Below are positions 53,605-61,911 of a stretch of 64,000 nt of DNA, in pieces. This DNA comes from an uncultured Acetatifactor sp. GTDB lineage: Bacteria; Bacillota; Clostridia; Lachnospirales; Lachnospiraceae. The stretch is from positions 1 through 64,000 of the forward strand of contig CAJUFO010000002.1 in the NCBI GenBank assembly GCA_910585615.1. The letters run 5' to 3'. The notes below the pieces were generated by a model. It had not been told where the DNA came from. It saw only the letters and a list, made by a program, of their open reading frames with translations, and did no database searches. Every line of letters starts with the position of its first letter. Position 1 is the first letter of the stretch. Made by a program: the position numbers and the translations under genes.

Positions 53605-53631
53605 CCCTTTTGCAGCGCCTCCGGTCAGTCC
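53598..53631. terminator. Bidirectional stem-loop terminator between convergent genes
   Basis: A perfect 9-bp stem GGACTGACC/GGTCAGTCC (53598-53606 and 53623-53631) spans the stop codons of both the plus gene (53604) and the minus gene (53625). On the plus strand it is followed by a pyrimidine-rich TTCTCCCCTT. It is the likely transcription end of the 30.5-53.6 kb operon. Confidence 0.6.
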
Positions 53632-54800
53632 TTCTCCCCTTCCGCGGATCTGTTCTGGTTATAGTAGTTGAGCGCGTAAGCAAAGCGCTCGGCTACTTTT
53701 TTTCTGCCCTTCACATTCAGGTGCAGATGGTCGCTGAGATATTTCTTCGCATTGTCCTCGTTGAAGGTATTGTAGATATTGTCGATGAAGGTGACGCTTC
53801 TGGAGACGCAGGAGGCGTACTGCAGAATGGCATAGGTGCTCAGCACGTCCTGGCCATAGCGCTTCATATCGCTGCTGATGTACTTCCCGTCGTCGTCCAG
53901 GGCGAAGGCATAGGTGGGCGAGAGCACGATGATGCGCACATTGGGGAAAAAGAACTGCATATACTCGATGACCGCCTCCGTGGTCCCGGTGAACGTAGTG
54001 ATGTCGGTGGCATCCTCGGGATTGAACATGGGCAGTCCGTCCAGATAATCGCTGGCATCATACATGAGCACGATGGCATCCACGGTGTTGAAGTCTATGG
54101 ACTGCAGAATGTCATAGACTTCCCTGGCCTCCGGCGGCGCGGCGCTGCCCAGCACCTTCAGGGCCTGCTGATAATCTTCTCCGGCGGCTTCGTTTTTGGC
54201 GGCTATGTTGCATAGCCAGTATGGATTGAAGACATCCCAGGGAGCCTTTTCCGGATCGGGCTTTTTCAGCTGTGCGGCCAGGTGGCTCCCGCTGATGGAG
54301 CAATTGTAGATTGTGGCGCCGGTCTCCTGCTGCATGATATTCACGAGATTGTCTTCGGAGCCTCTGTCGTCCGCGAAGGGCGCGTTTCCGAAAGCCAGGA
54401 TGGTGGATCCCTGGCTGTAGTCCTTGTACACCGGGTTGTTGGAGGCGTCCAGGAGGGGCAGGATTGTGTCGTAGGAATCATCGTACTCTCCGGGGCCGTC
54501 CGCGAAGATTTCGTCCAAATCCACATAAACGCCAAAATTTTTGACCTTGTATACAATGCCCACGACGAACAGCACCGCCACCGCCAGGAGCACCATATGG
54601 ACATTGATGCGGAAACGGCGGTTCGGGGCCTTTGCGGAGTCCTTTTCTTCGCTTGCGGGAGGGCTGTCCGCGGACTGTGGGTCGGAAGGACTGTCGGACG
54701 CCTGCGAGGCAGAGCGGTTTTCCTTTTCCAAATCTATGATATCCAAATCCGGTATTTTGTGCTGCTGTGAATTCCCAGGGGAAAGATTTCTGCCTTTCAT
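53625..54800 (-). CDS. SGNH-like membrane protein with degenerate catalytic motif
   Basis: A 391-residue protein. A ~65-residue acidic, Ser/Pro-rich cytosolic head precedes one membrane helix (about 66-83) and an extracellular SGNH-like domain. The block I motif reads AFGNAPFADD where relatives have FGDS (compare AFGDSVFTD in 45950-46804), so both Asp and the nucleophile Ser are missing. The C-terminal DHLHLNVKGRKK block keeps the usual Asp and His. Probably a non-catalytic or binding version. Convergent with 52819, divergent from the GH25 gene at 55000. Confidence 0.72.
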   Translation of the reverse strand: MKGRNLSPGNSQQHKIPDLDIIDLEKENRSASQASDSPSDPQSADSPPASEEKDSAKAPNRRFRINVHMVLLAVAVLFVVGIVYKVKNFGVYVDLDEIFADGPGEYDDSYDTILPLLDASNNPVYKDYSQGSTILAFGNAPFADDRGSEDNLVNIMQQETGATIYNCSISGSHLAAQLKKPDPEKAPWDVFNPYWLCNIAAKNEAAGEDYQQALKVLGSAAPPEAREVYDILQSIDFNTVDAIVLMYDASDYLDGLPMFNPEDATDITTFTGTTEAVIEYMQFFFPNVRIIVLSPTYAFALDDDGKYISSDMKRYGQDVLSTYAILQYASCVSRSVTFIDNIYNTFNEDNAKKYLSDHLHLNVKGRKKVAERFAYALNYYNQNRSAEGEKD

Positions 54801-54926
54801 AGGTACGCTCCATTCTCTGATGATGCATCTATTTTACTATTATGGCAGGAGAAAGTCTACATTATTGATGGGACTTTATAAGTTTTTAAAAGATTTTAAG
54901 AAATTATGAAGAAATGGGATTGTTAC

Positions 54927-54955
54927 TTGAAGATGGAAAAAAAGGATGCTATACT
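54927..54955 (+). promoter_or_regulatory. Promoter of the GH25/rml operon
   Basis: TTGAAG (54927-54932), 17 nt, TATACT (54950-54955), about 45 nt ahead of ATG 55000. The surrounding region is A-rich. This placement excludes any GH25 start upstream of about 54960. Confidence 0.65.
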
Positions 54956-54999
54956 ATTACGGAATTATTACGTTCTGTTTTTGGAAAGGATACTTATTC

Positions 55000-57873
55000 A
55001 TGAGAAAATCATTGGGTAATTCCAATAAAAAAGGCCGGCCCTGGGAAGAGCGCGATTATGACTGGGACAGCGCGGACGAAGCGTATGCCGATGAGGACAG
55101 GGAGGACGCGTATCTCTATGAGGAAGAATCCCCCTGCTATGACGAGGAGGACGGCTGGACGAAAGAGGCCGGGGAAGAGGAGGCCTATCGCTATGAGGAG
55201 ACCGATTCCTGGGATTCCCCGAAGGGCTATAGGAAGGGGCCGGTGCTTGAGAGAGCCGTCCCTCCCTCCGCCCAACGGCCCGCAAGGAATAGGGGCGGCA
55301 GGCCGGGGAAGAGGCCGCCTGACAGCTTCCTGACAAAGGTCGGCAAGGTTCTGAGCGGCATGGACACCCTGGATAAGGTGATGGTCTGCACTGGCGCGGG
55401 CGTGCTGATAGTGGCTATCGTGCTGTGCAGCGTCTTCTTCCGGACAAGCGCTACGGACAGGCAGCTGGCCGATTTCGCGGATGTGGGCACACAGCTGGCC
55501 GGCATCTCCATGATTGGCGAGGAAGGGCTGCTGGCTGTGGCCAATGCGAAGCTGGAAGCCGCATCGCCGAATCAGGGTGAAGACCAGGACGAGGACGACA
55601 GCAAGAAAGGATATGACGAGACCGGATATGAGAGACAGGTGTCCGTTCTGCCCAGCTTTACCTCCGTCCAGAAGGATCTGAAGATTAAATTCGTCAATAA
55701 GAAAACGGATAAGCTGGTTCCCAATGTGCCTTTTGCGGTGACCATTACCGACCCCTCCGGCAAGAACATCATCTGGTCCGATGACGATATGGACGGCATC
55801 ATCTACAAAAAGGACATTGCGCCCGGTACATATCAGGTGGCCATGGAGGCTCTGTCCGATGAGAAGTATGCCGACTATGTCCTGTTCACGGACGCGCAGT
55901 CCGTGGAGGTCAAAAAGGAGATAGACTACAAGAAAGTGGACGTCTCCAATGAAATCAAGAAGGAGAGCGAGGTAAACGCCAAGAAGGAAGACACCAAAAA
56001 GAACGAGACTGTGGTGGAATCCAGCCTGCAGGATACTGTGGCATGGGTGGAGAGCACGACTGCTGCCTCCGCCTACGACGTGGTGGACAAAAGCACGATT
56101 CCGGATCCCCTGACCCTGGCGCTGGGAAAGAGCTTTCTGCGCATGAGCGGCAGCACCGCGGCAGAGGAGGGAATCTCATCTGGGCTGCCGGAAGAGTCGG
56201 CGGCCACGGATGAGGGGGAGCCTGTCCAGACCACAGCGCCCCCGGAGCCCACGCAGGAACCCACACCGTTGCCGGCGACCCCGGAGCCCACGCAGGAGCC
56301 CACACCGCCGCCGACCCCGGAGCCCACACAGGAGCCTACGCCGCCGCCGGCGACCCCGGAGCCCACGCCGCCGCCGACCCCTGAACCTACCCCGGAGCCC
56401 ACGCCGACCCCGACGCCTATACCGACGCCCACCCCCACCCCTGTCCCTACGCCCACGCCTACCATGTCTCCGGTGTCGGTGACAGTGACCCCGTCGTCCC
56501 TGACCGGGGCAGCGGGAGGCACCATGGCAGCCATTGCCAGCGCCAGCGGCTCCGCGGAGGGCGGTACCATTGAGTATATCATCAGCTCTGACAACGCGGC
56601 GGTGGCTTCGGCAGTGGTGGATGACAGAGGCAATATCACCGTACAGGGCAAGGCGGCCGGGACGGCGAACCTGACCGTGACGGCAAATTACCGCAACGGC
56701 ACGGCGGAGACGGCCGGGACAGCTGTGCTGACTGTGACCATCAGGGGCAGCATGGCGATGCGGCTGGACAAGAACGCCATGACCGTATATAACAAGAGTT
56801 CGGATACCATCACCGCTACGGTCACTAACGCCGCCTCGACGGTGAACGTATCGGCCACATCCTCCGACACGGAGAAAGTGGCCGTCAGCGCAGAGGGCAA
56901 TATCGTCACCGTGACGGGCGTGTCGGAGGGCAGCGCGGTCATCACCATACTGTATACGGAAGGGACGGAGACCGTCAAGGCCACCTGCACCGTTACCGTG
57001 AAGAAGAATCCCCGGGAGGATACCACGACGCTGCTGAGGGACACCAGCGGCCGTCAGATCTATGTGATGGAGAACGACAGCTACCGGGAAGCAAAAAGCG
57101 CCGATTATTATACGGCAGAGGTATTCTACGTGAAAGCCGGGGCAAAATATACAGGGTGGCAGACAATCGACGGCAATGTATATTATTATACAGCGGAGGG
57201 CGAGAAGGTGACCGGGGAGCAGGTCATCCAGGGGGCCAAGTACACCTTTGCCAGCGATGGCGCCCTGGTGGTAGGCAACGGCACCACGGGCATCGACGTA
57301 TCTAAATGGAATGGAAAAATCGACTGGAACGCGGTGAAGAACTCCGGCATCTCCTATGTCATCATACGTAGCGGCTACAGAGGCTCTTCGGAGGGAAAGC
57401 TGATTGAAGACCCCAGATTTGGGGAGAATATCCAGGGGGCTACGGCAGCCGGCCTAAAGGTGGGAATCTATTTCTATTCACAGGCCATAGACGAGGTCGA
57501 GGCTGTGGAGGAGGCGTCCATGGTGCTGGATCAGATTAAGAATTATAAGATTTCCTATCCGGTGTTCCTGGACGTAGAGGCCAGCGGCGGCCGCGGGGAC
57601 AGGGCCGACAATGCCACCAGGACGGCCGTCTGCAAGGCGTTCTGCCAGACCGTTCAGAACGCGGGCTATACGGCAGGTGTCTATTCCAACAAAAACTGGC
57701 TGGAGACCAAGCTGGATGCCCAGGCCCTGGGTGCCTACAAGATATGGCTGGCTCAGTACGCGTCGGCCCCTACCTACAAGGGCAGATATGATTTATGGCA
57801 GTACAGATCTACCGGCAATGTCAGCGGCATCAGCGGCAATGTGGATATGAACATCAGCTATCTGGGCTATTGA
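55000..57873 (+). CDS. Large cell-wall GH25 muramidase with Pro-rich linker and Ig-like domains
   Basis: A 957-residue protein. ATG 55000 has GGAAAGGA 9 nt upstream. Order: acidic, Tyr-rich cytosolic head (about 1-120); one membrane helix (about 128-148); a beta-sandwich-like domain (VQKDLKIKFVNKK, about 223-305); a Pro-Thr-Glu linker of PEPTQEPTP repeats (about 407-490); two bacterial Ig-like (Big_2) segments (about 492-670); a short Gly/Tyr cell-wall-binding-like repeat (YTGWQTIDGNVYYY, about 710-750); and GH25 (about 764-957) with GIDVSKWNGKIDW and FLDVEASGG, the catalytic Asp and D-x-E. Type II anchored, it would cut peptidoglycan outside, perhaps for glycan attachment or growth. Confidence 0.85.
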   Translation: MRKSLGNSNKKGRPWEERDYDWDSADEAYADEDREDAYLYEEESPCYDEEDGWTKEAGEEEAYRYEETDSWDSPKGYRKGPVLERAVPPSAQRPARNRGGRPGKRPPDSFLTKVGKVLSGMDTLDKVMVCTGAGVLIVAIVLCSVFFRTSATDRQLADFADVGTQLAGISMIGEEGLLAVANAKLEAASPNQGEDQDEDDSKKGYDETGYERQVSVLPSFTSVQKDLKIKFVNKKTDKLVPNVPFAVTITDPSGKNIIWSDDDMDGIIYKKDIAPGTYQVAMEALSDEKYADYVLFTDAQSVEVKKEIDYKKVDVSNEIKKESEVNAKKEDTKKNETVVESSLQDTVAWVESTTAASAYDVVDKSTIPDPLTLALGKSFLRMSGSTAAEEGISSGLPEESAATDEGEPVQTTAPPEPTQEPTPLPATPEPTQEPTPPPTPEPTQEPTPPPATPEPTPPPTPEPTPEPTPTPTPIPTPTPTPVPTPTPTMSPVSVTVTPSSLTGAAGGTMAAIASASGSAEGGTIEYIISSDNAAVASAVVDDRGNITVQGKAAGTANLTVTANYRNGTAETAGTAVLTVTIRGSMAMRLDKNAMTVYNKSSDTITATVTNAASTVNVSATSSDTEKVAVSAEGNIVTVTGVSEGSAVITILYTEGTETVKATCTVTVKKNPREDTTTLLRDTSGRQIYVMENDSYREAKSADYYTAEVFYVKAGAKYTGWQTIDGNVYYYTAEGEKVTGEQVIQGAKYTFASDGALVVGNGTTGIDVSKWNGKIDWNAVKNSGISYVIIRSGYRGSSEGKLIEDPRFGENIQGATAAGLKVGIYFYSQAIDEVEAVEEASMVLDQIKNYKISYPVFLDVEASGGRGDRADNATRTAVCKAFCQTVQNAGYTAGVYSNKNWLETKLDAQALGAYKIWLAQYASAPTYKGRYDLWQYRSTGNVSGISGNVDMNISYLGY

Positions 57874-57960
57874 CCGGAGCCCGGCTGCGGCATATTCTGA
57901 CAGGCTCCGCAGTAAGGGGCGTTGGCCCGACCGTCAGTGCAAAGGAGAGCGTGTGGAGAG

Positions 57961-59826
57961 ATGCAGGCTGTGATTTTTGGGCTCATGATGCCCGTGATAC
58001 CTTTATTGATTCGGAAGCTGTACAAAAAGGACGAGGCCCTCGCCCCGGCACAGATAGGAGGACGCTATGTGGTCTACGCGCTGCTGACCACGCTGTCCAC
58101 CAGCATCGTCATGGTGGCCCTGTGCGAGGAGGGGACTTCCTTTGTGGAAAAGACAGACCAGGTTCCCATGTTCCTGCTGAAATATGTCCTCCTTGAGGCT
58201 GTGGCCGCAGGGGTCATCGCGGCGGCAGAATGGGCATACACCACGGGAAAAGTGAAGGTAGCTATAGACTGGGACGGATACCGCAAGTGTGGGGCGGCGA
58301 CGGTCTGCAGGAAGTTTTTGTTTCCCGCAGGCCTGTATCTGCTGGCGGCGCTGGTGGCATGTATGAATTTCGGGCTGATGTTCGACAATGTGGTATGGGG
58401 GGACGAGGCTTACTCCTGCAATGCCATACGCCATGGGCTGGATGGGATTTTCCAGATTCTGACTCTGGAGGAGAACCATCCGCCGCTGCATTTTTTGTGG
58501 CTGAAGGGTTTTGCGGAGCTATTCGGATATAGCATTCCGGTGTACCACTTTGCTTCTTTTGTGCCTTTCTGTATCGGCATCATCCTGGCGGTCACATTGC
58601 TCCGAAAGAGATACGGAAACCTTCCGGCGGCTTTCTTCGTGATGATATCGGGCCTGTCGGCACCCTGCCTGGAATATAATATGGAAATCCGCATGTACGC
58701 CCTGGCTTTTCTGGGCGTGGCGGGATGCTATTACTGCGTGTCCCGCATCTTAAGCGGCAGCAGGGCGGCGGGGTGGATAGGCATGGTGTTCTGGGCCAGC
58801 GTTGCGGCATATTCCCATTACTATGCCCTTGTGGCCGTGGGCATTATGATGTTCGTGGCCAGCGTGGCCGCCTGCCTGCGATACGGGGGGCGGACATGGA
58901 TAAAGGGGGCGGCATCCATAGCGGCGTTCGCCGTAATCTATGCGCCCTGGCTGAGCCAGCTCTTCCGGGCCACGGAAAGCGTCAGCCAGCGCTGGTGGAT
59001 GACGGAGATCGAAGGGATGGACAGCAGCCTTGCCATGATAGGCTGCGGGGCCAGCATGAGCGGAATCGTCCTGGGGCTTGCGCTGTTGCTGGGCGGAGTG
59101 CTGTTCCTGACGGAATCTTCCCTGTTCCGGGTGGAGAAAAAGGAGGACAGGCTCCTGGTGGACGTGACGGTGCCGTCCACAAAGGGATGGTCCGCCGAGA
59201 CATTTGTCTATGCGGTAGGCCTTTTGACCATAGTGGGCACAGTGGCATTTGCGTATGGGCTCAGTATGGTCATGCAGCCGCTGGTGACAGGCAGATATCT
59301 GTATCCCCTCTGTGCTGTCACGGCCATTATGCTGACGGCAGGTGCCAAGCGCGTGCTGGATAAGCTGCGTGGCCTGGACGGACGGCTCTCCGGGCGATGG
59401 CTGGAGGGCGCTGGGAAAGGAGCGCTAGTGCTTGCGCTGGCCCTTCTGTTCATCAAGGGCATTGGCAATTACGGCAGCTACAAGGACACGGTGGAGAACG
59501 AGGACATCAGGACAGGAGAGGTGCTGTACTATATCGGCGAGCCGGATGAGGACACACAGTTCGTGAACCATGGAATCCAGCATATCGGCTGGACCGTGCT
59601 CTCTTATTATTTCCCGGAATCGGAGGTCGTCAACGGCAATTTTTCGCAGGCCTCAGCGGATGATGTGTGGTATTTCACGCCCGACTTCCTGAATGAAGAC
59701 CAGATCGCGGAGGTGACGGGCATGGGGTACAACGTGATAGAAAATTACAGCAACCAGCAGTTGGGCAAGTATCCGTTCATACTCTATCATTTTGTGAAGG
59801 AGAAGGCGGAGGGCTCTGCGAAGTAA
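57961..59826 (+). CDS. GT-C-type membrane glycosyltransferase
   Basis: A 621-residue protein from ATG 57961. A poorly typical N-terminal part with four helices precedes VVWGDEAYSCNAIRHG (acidic outer-loop motif) and EENHPPLHFLWLKGF, the HPPL motif also seen in 31740-33494. About nine further helices and a ~110-residue C-terminal outer domain follow. Predicted to move a sugar from polyprenyl phosphate onto glycan outside the cell. It sits between the large GH25 gene and rmlB, 14 nt from the latter. Confidence 0.75.
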   Translation: MQAVIFGLMMPVIPLLIRKLYKKDEALAPAQIGGRYVVYALLTTLSTSIVMVALCEEGTSFVEKTDQVPMFLLKYVLLEAVAAGVIAAAEWAYTTGKVKVAIDWDGYRKCGAATVCRKFLFPAGLYLLAALVACMNFGLMFDNVVWGDEAYSCNAIRHGLDGIFQILTLEENHPPLHFLWLKGFAELFGYSIPVYHFASFVPFCIGIILAVTLLRKRYGNLPAAFFVMISGLSAPCLEYNMEIRMYALAFLGVAGCYYCVSRILSGSRAAGWIGMVFWASVAAYSHYYALVAVGIMMFVASVAACLRYGGRTWIKGAASIAAFAVIYAPWLSQLFRATESVSQRWWMTEIEGMDSSLAMIGCGASMSGIVLGLALLLGGVLFLTESSLFRVEKKEDRLLVDVTVPSTKGWSAETFVYAVGLLTIVGTVAFAYGLSMVMQPLVTGRYLYPLCAVTAIMLTAGAKRVLDKLRGLDGRLSGRWLEGAGKGALVLALALLFIKGIGNYGSYKDTVENEDIRTGEVLYYIGEPDEDTQFVNHGIQHIGWTVLSYYFPESEVVNGNFSQASADDVWYFTPDFLNEDQIAEVTGMGYNVIENYSNQQLGKYPFILYHFVKEKAEGSAK

Positions 59827-59840
59827 GAAGGAGGAGAAAA

Positions 59841-60920
59841 ATGCGTACTTATCTTGTGACAGGAGGCGCCGGCTTCATCGGCTCCAATTATATCCACTAT
59901 ATGTTCCGGAAATACGGGAACGAGATCCGCATCATCAACGTGGATCTTTTGACCTACGCGGGCAATCTGGAGAATCTGAAATGCCTGGAGGGCAATCCGG
60001 GCTACACCTTCGTGAAGGCGGACATCTGCGACAAGGAGGCCATCTCCCGGATATTCGCGGAGAACAACATCGACCGCGTGGTGCATTTCGCGGCGGAGAG
60101 CCATGTGGACAGGAGCATCCGGGAACCCGAGGTGTTCGTGCGCACCAATGTGCTGGGCACGGCGGTGATGCTCAACTGCGCAAAGGAGGCCTGGGAGCTG
60201 CCGGAGGGCGGCTTCAAGCCTGGGAAGAAGTTCCTGCATGTGTCCACGGACGAGGTGTACGGCTCCCTGCCGGATGACGACAGCGCGTTCTTCTATGAGG
60301 ACACGCCCTACGATCCCCACAGCCCCTATTCCGCCAGCAAGGCGGGGGCGGACATGCTGGTGAAGTCCTATATGGACACCTACCGTTTCCCGGCCAACAT
60401 CACCAACTGCTCCAACAACTACGGCCCCTATCAGTTCCCGGAGAAGCTGATTCCTCTGATTATCAACAACTGCCTCCAGGGAAGGAAGCTCCCCGTGTAC
60501 GGAGACGGCAAGAATGTCAGGGACTGGCTCTATGTGGAGGACCACGCCAAGGCCATCGACATGGTCCAGGAGCAGGGAGAGCTCTTCCAGACCTACAATA
60601 TCGGCGGCCATAACGAGAAGCAGAACATCGAAATCATCCACATCATCATAGAGACCTTGCAGGAGATGCTGCCTGACGACGACCCCAGAAAGGCGCATGT
60701 GACCACTGACCTGATCACCTATGTGGAGGACCGCAAGGGACATGACCGCAGATACGCCATCGCGCCGGACAAGATTAAGGCCGTCGGCTGGCAGCCGGAG
60801 ACCATGTTCAAAGAGGGCATCCGTAAGACCATAGAGTGGTTCTTCCGGAATGAGGAGTGGATGAAGAATGTGACCAGCGGCGATTACCAGAAATATTACG
60901 ATGATATGTATGGAAAATAA
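59841..60920 (+). CDS. rfbB: dTDP-glucose 4,6-dehydratase, RmlB
   Basis: A 359-residue SDR enzyme with TGGAGFIGSNYIH (7-19), AAESHVDRSI, the STDEVYGSLP motif (active-site Thr-Asp-Glu) and SPYSASKAGAD (Tyr/Lys). Full length. It turns dTDP-glucose into dTDP-4-keto-6-deoxyglucose, the precursor for dTDP-rhamnose and for the amino sugars made by the aminotransferases at 49397 and possibly 19926. GAAGGAGGAG lies just before the ATG. Confidence 0.95.
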   Translation: MRTYLVTGGAGFIGSNYIHYMFRKYGNEIRIINVDLLTYAGNLENLKCLEGNPGYTFVKADICDKEAISRIFAENNIDRVVHFAAESHVDRSIREPEVFVRTNVLGTAVMLNCAKEAWELPEGGFKPGKKFLHVSTDEVYGSLPDDDSAFFYEDTPYDPHSPYSASKAGADMLVKSYMDTYRFPANITNCSNNYGPYQFPEKLIPLIINNCLQGRKLPVYGDGKNVRDWLYVEDHAKAIDMVQEQGELFQTYNIGGHNEKQNIEIIHIIIETLQEMLPDDDPRKAHVTTDLITYVEDRKGHDRRYAIAPDKIKAVGWQPETMFKEGIRKTIEWFFRNEEWMKNVTSGDYQKYYDDMYGK

Positions 60921-61010
60921 GGGATTGTTCAGAAATGGCCTGAACAATTCCTAAGAAAATGGGGACGAATCACATCGTTCCCATTTAGCGCGTTTTTGAG
61001 CGCAGGCGCT
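60921..61010. repeat. Intergenic hairpins between rmlB and rmlA
   Basis: A 12-bp stem GGGATTGTTCAG/CTGAACAATTCC (60921-60932 and 60940-60951, one G-T pair), a second GGGGACGA/TCGTTCCC (60961-60968 and 60975-60982), and a weaker AGCGC/GCGCT pair (60987-60991, 61006-61010) with five T inside. They could attenuate transcription between rmlB and rmlA, or be a palindromic repeat; compare 23297-23355, which shares GGAATTGT. Confidence 0.5.
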
Positions 61011-61041
61011 ATGGCCGATTAGAGAGGAATGGAGGTATGTT

Positions 61042-61911
61042 ATGAAGGGAATCATATTGGCGGGAGGATCCGGCACCAGGCTGTACCCTCTGACAAAGGC
61101 AGTCTCCAAGCAGATTATGCCCGTATACGATAAACCGATGATTTATTATCCTATGTCTACGCTGATGCTGGCGGACATCCGGGAGATTTTGATTATATCC
61201 ACGCCAAGGGACCTTCCGGTATTTCGGGAGCTTTTGGGGGACGGGAGCCAGCTTGGCATGGAACTGTCCTACGCGGTACAGGAGCATCCGGGCGGCCTGG
61301 CGGAAAGCTTCCTGATTGGGGCGGACTTCATTGGCGGCGACAGGGTGGCGCTGGTGCTGGGGGACAATATCTTCTATGGCCAGAGCTTCTCCCGGGTCCT
61401 GCGGGAGGTGGCGGCCAGGGAGAAGGGGGCCACCATCTTCGGCTATTATGTCCGCGACCCCAGGGAGTATGGGGTGGTGGAATTCGACGAGAGCGGGAAG
61501 GCCCTCTCCATCGAAGAGAAGCCGGAGAAGCCTAAGAGCAATTACGCGGTGCCGGGCCTCTATTTCTACGACAACAATGTAGTGGAAATCGCCAGGAACG
61601 TGAAGCCCTCCGCCAGGGGGGAGCTGGAGATTACCAGCGTCAACAATGAGTATCTCCGGAGGGGGAAGCTGCGTGTAGAGACGCTGGGGCGGGGATTCGC
61701 ATGGCTGGACACGGGGAACCATGATTCTCTGCTGGACGCTGCGGATTTCGTGGCGGCTTTCCAGAAGAGGCAGGGGCTCTATATCTCCTGCATCGAGGAG
61801 ATTGCGTACAAGAGAGGCTTCATCGATAAGGAGCAGCTGCTTTCGCTGGCGGAGCCCCTGATGAAGACCAATTACGGAAAATATCTGGTAGAGGTAGCAA
61901 ATGGACTCTAA
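61042..61911 (+). CDS. rfbA: Glucose-1-phosphate thymidylyltransferase, RmlA
   Basis: A 289-residue nucleotidyltransferase: GIILAGGSGTRLYPLTKAVS (3-22) binds dTTP, followed by DKPMIYYPMSTLML, GDNIFYG and VEEKPEKPKSNYAV-type segments (here IEEKPEKP), all typical of RmlA. It makes dTDP-glucose for RmlB. GGAGG precedes the ATG. Its last codons overlap the GH25 gene (61901), an unusual neighbour in an rml set. Confidence 0.95.
   Translation: MKGIILAGGSGTRLYPLTKAVSKQIMPVYDKPMIYYPMSTLMLADIREILIISTPRDLPVFRELLGDGSQLGMELSYAVQEHPGGLAESFLIGADFIGGDRVALVLGDNIFYGQSFSRVLREVAAREKGATIFGYYVRDPREYGVVEFDESGKALSIEEKPEKPKSNYAVPGLYFYDNNVVEIARNVKPSARGELEITSVNNEYLRRGKLRVETLGRGFAWLDTGNHDSLLDAADFVAAFQKRQGLYISCIEEIAYKRGFIDKEQLLSLAEPLMKTNYGKYLVEVANGL

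Noticed and set aside
54946..55000. Upstream extension of the large GH25 protein
   Set aside because: It would begin inside the promoter (-10 box at 54950-54955). ATG 55000 has a good ribosome binding site and family-like start.
56220..56470. Repetitive PEPTQEPTP-coding DNA as a mobile or satellite repeat
   Set aside because: It is an in-frame Pro/Thr/Glu linker of the GH25 protein, common between wall-associated domains.
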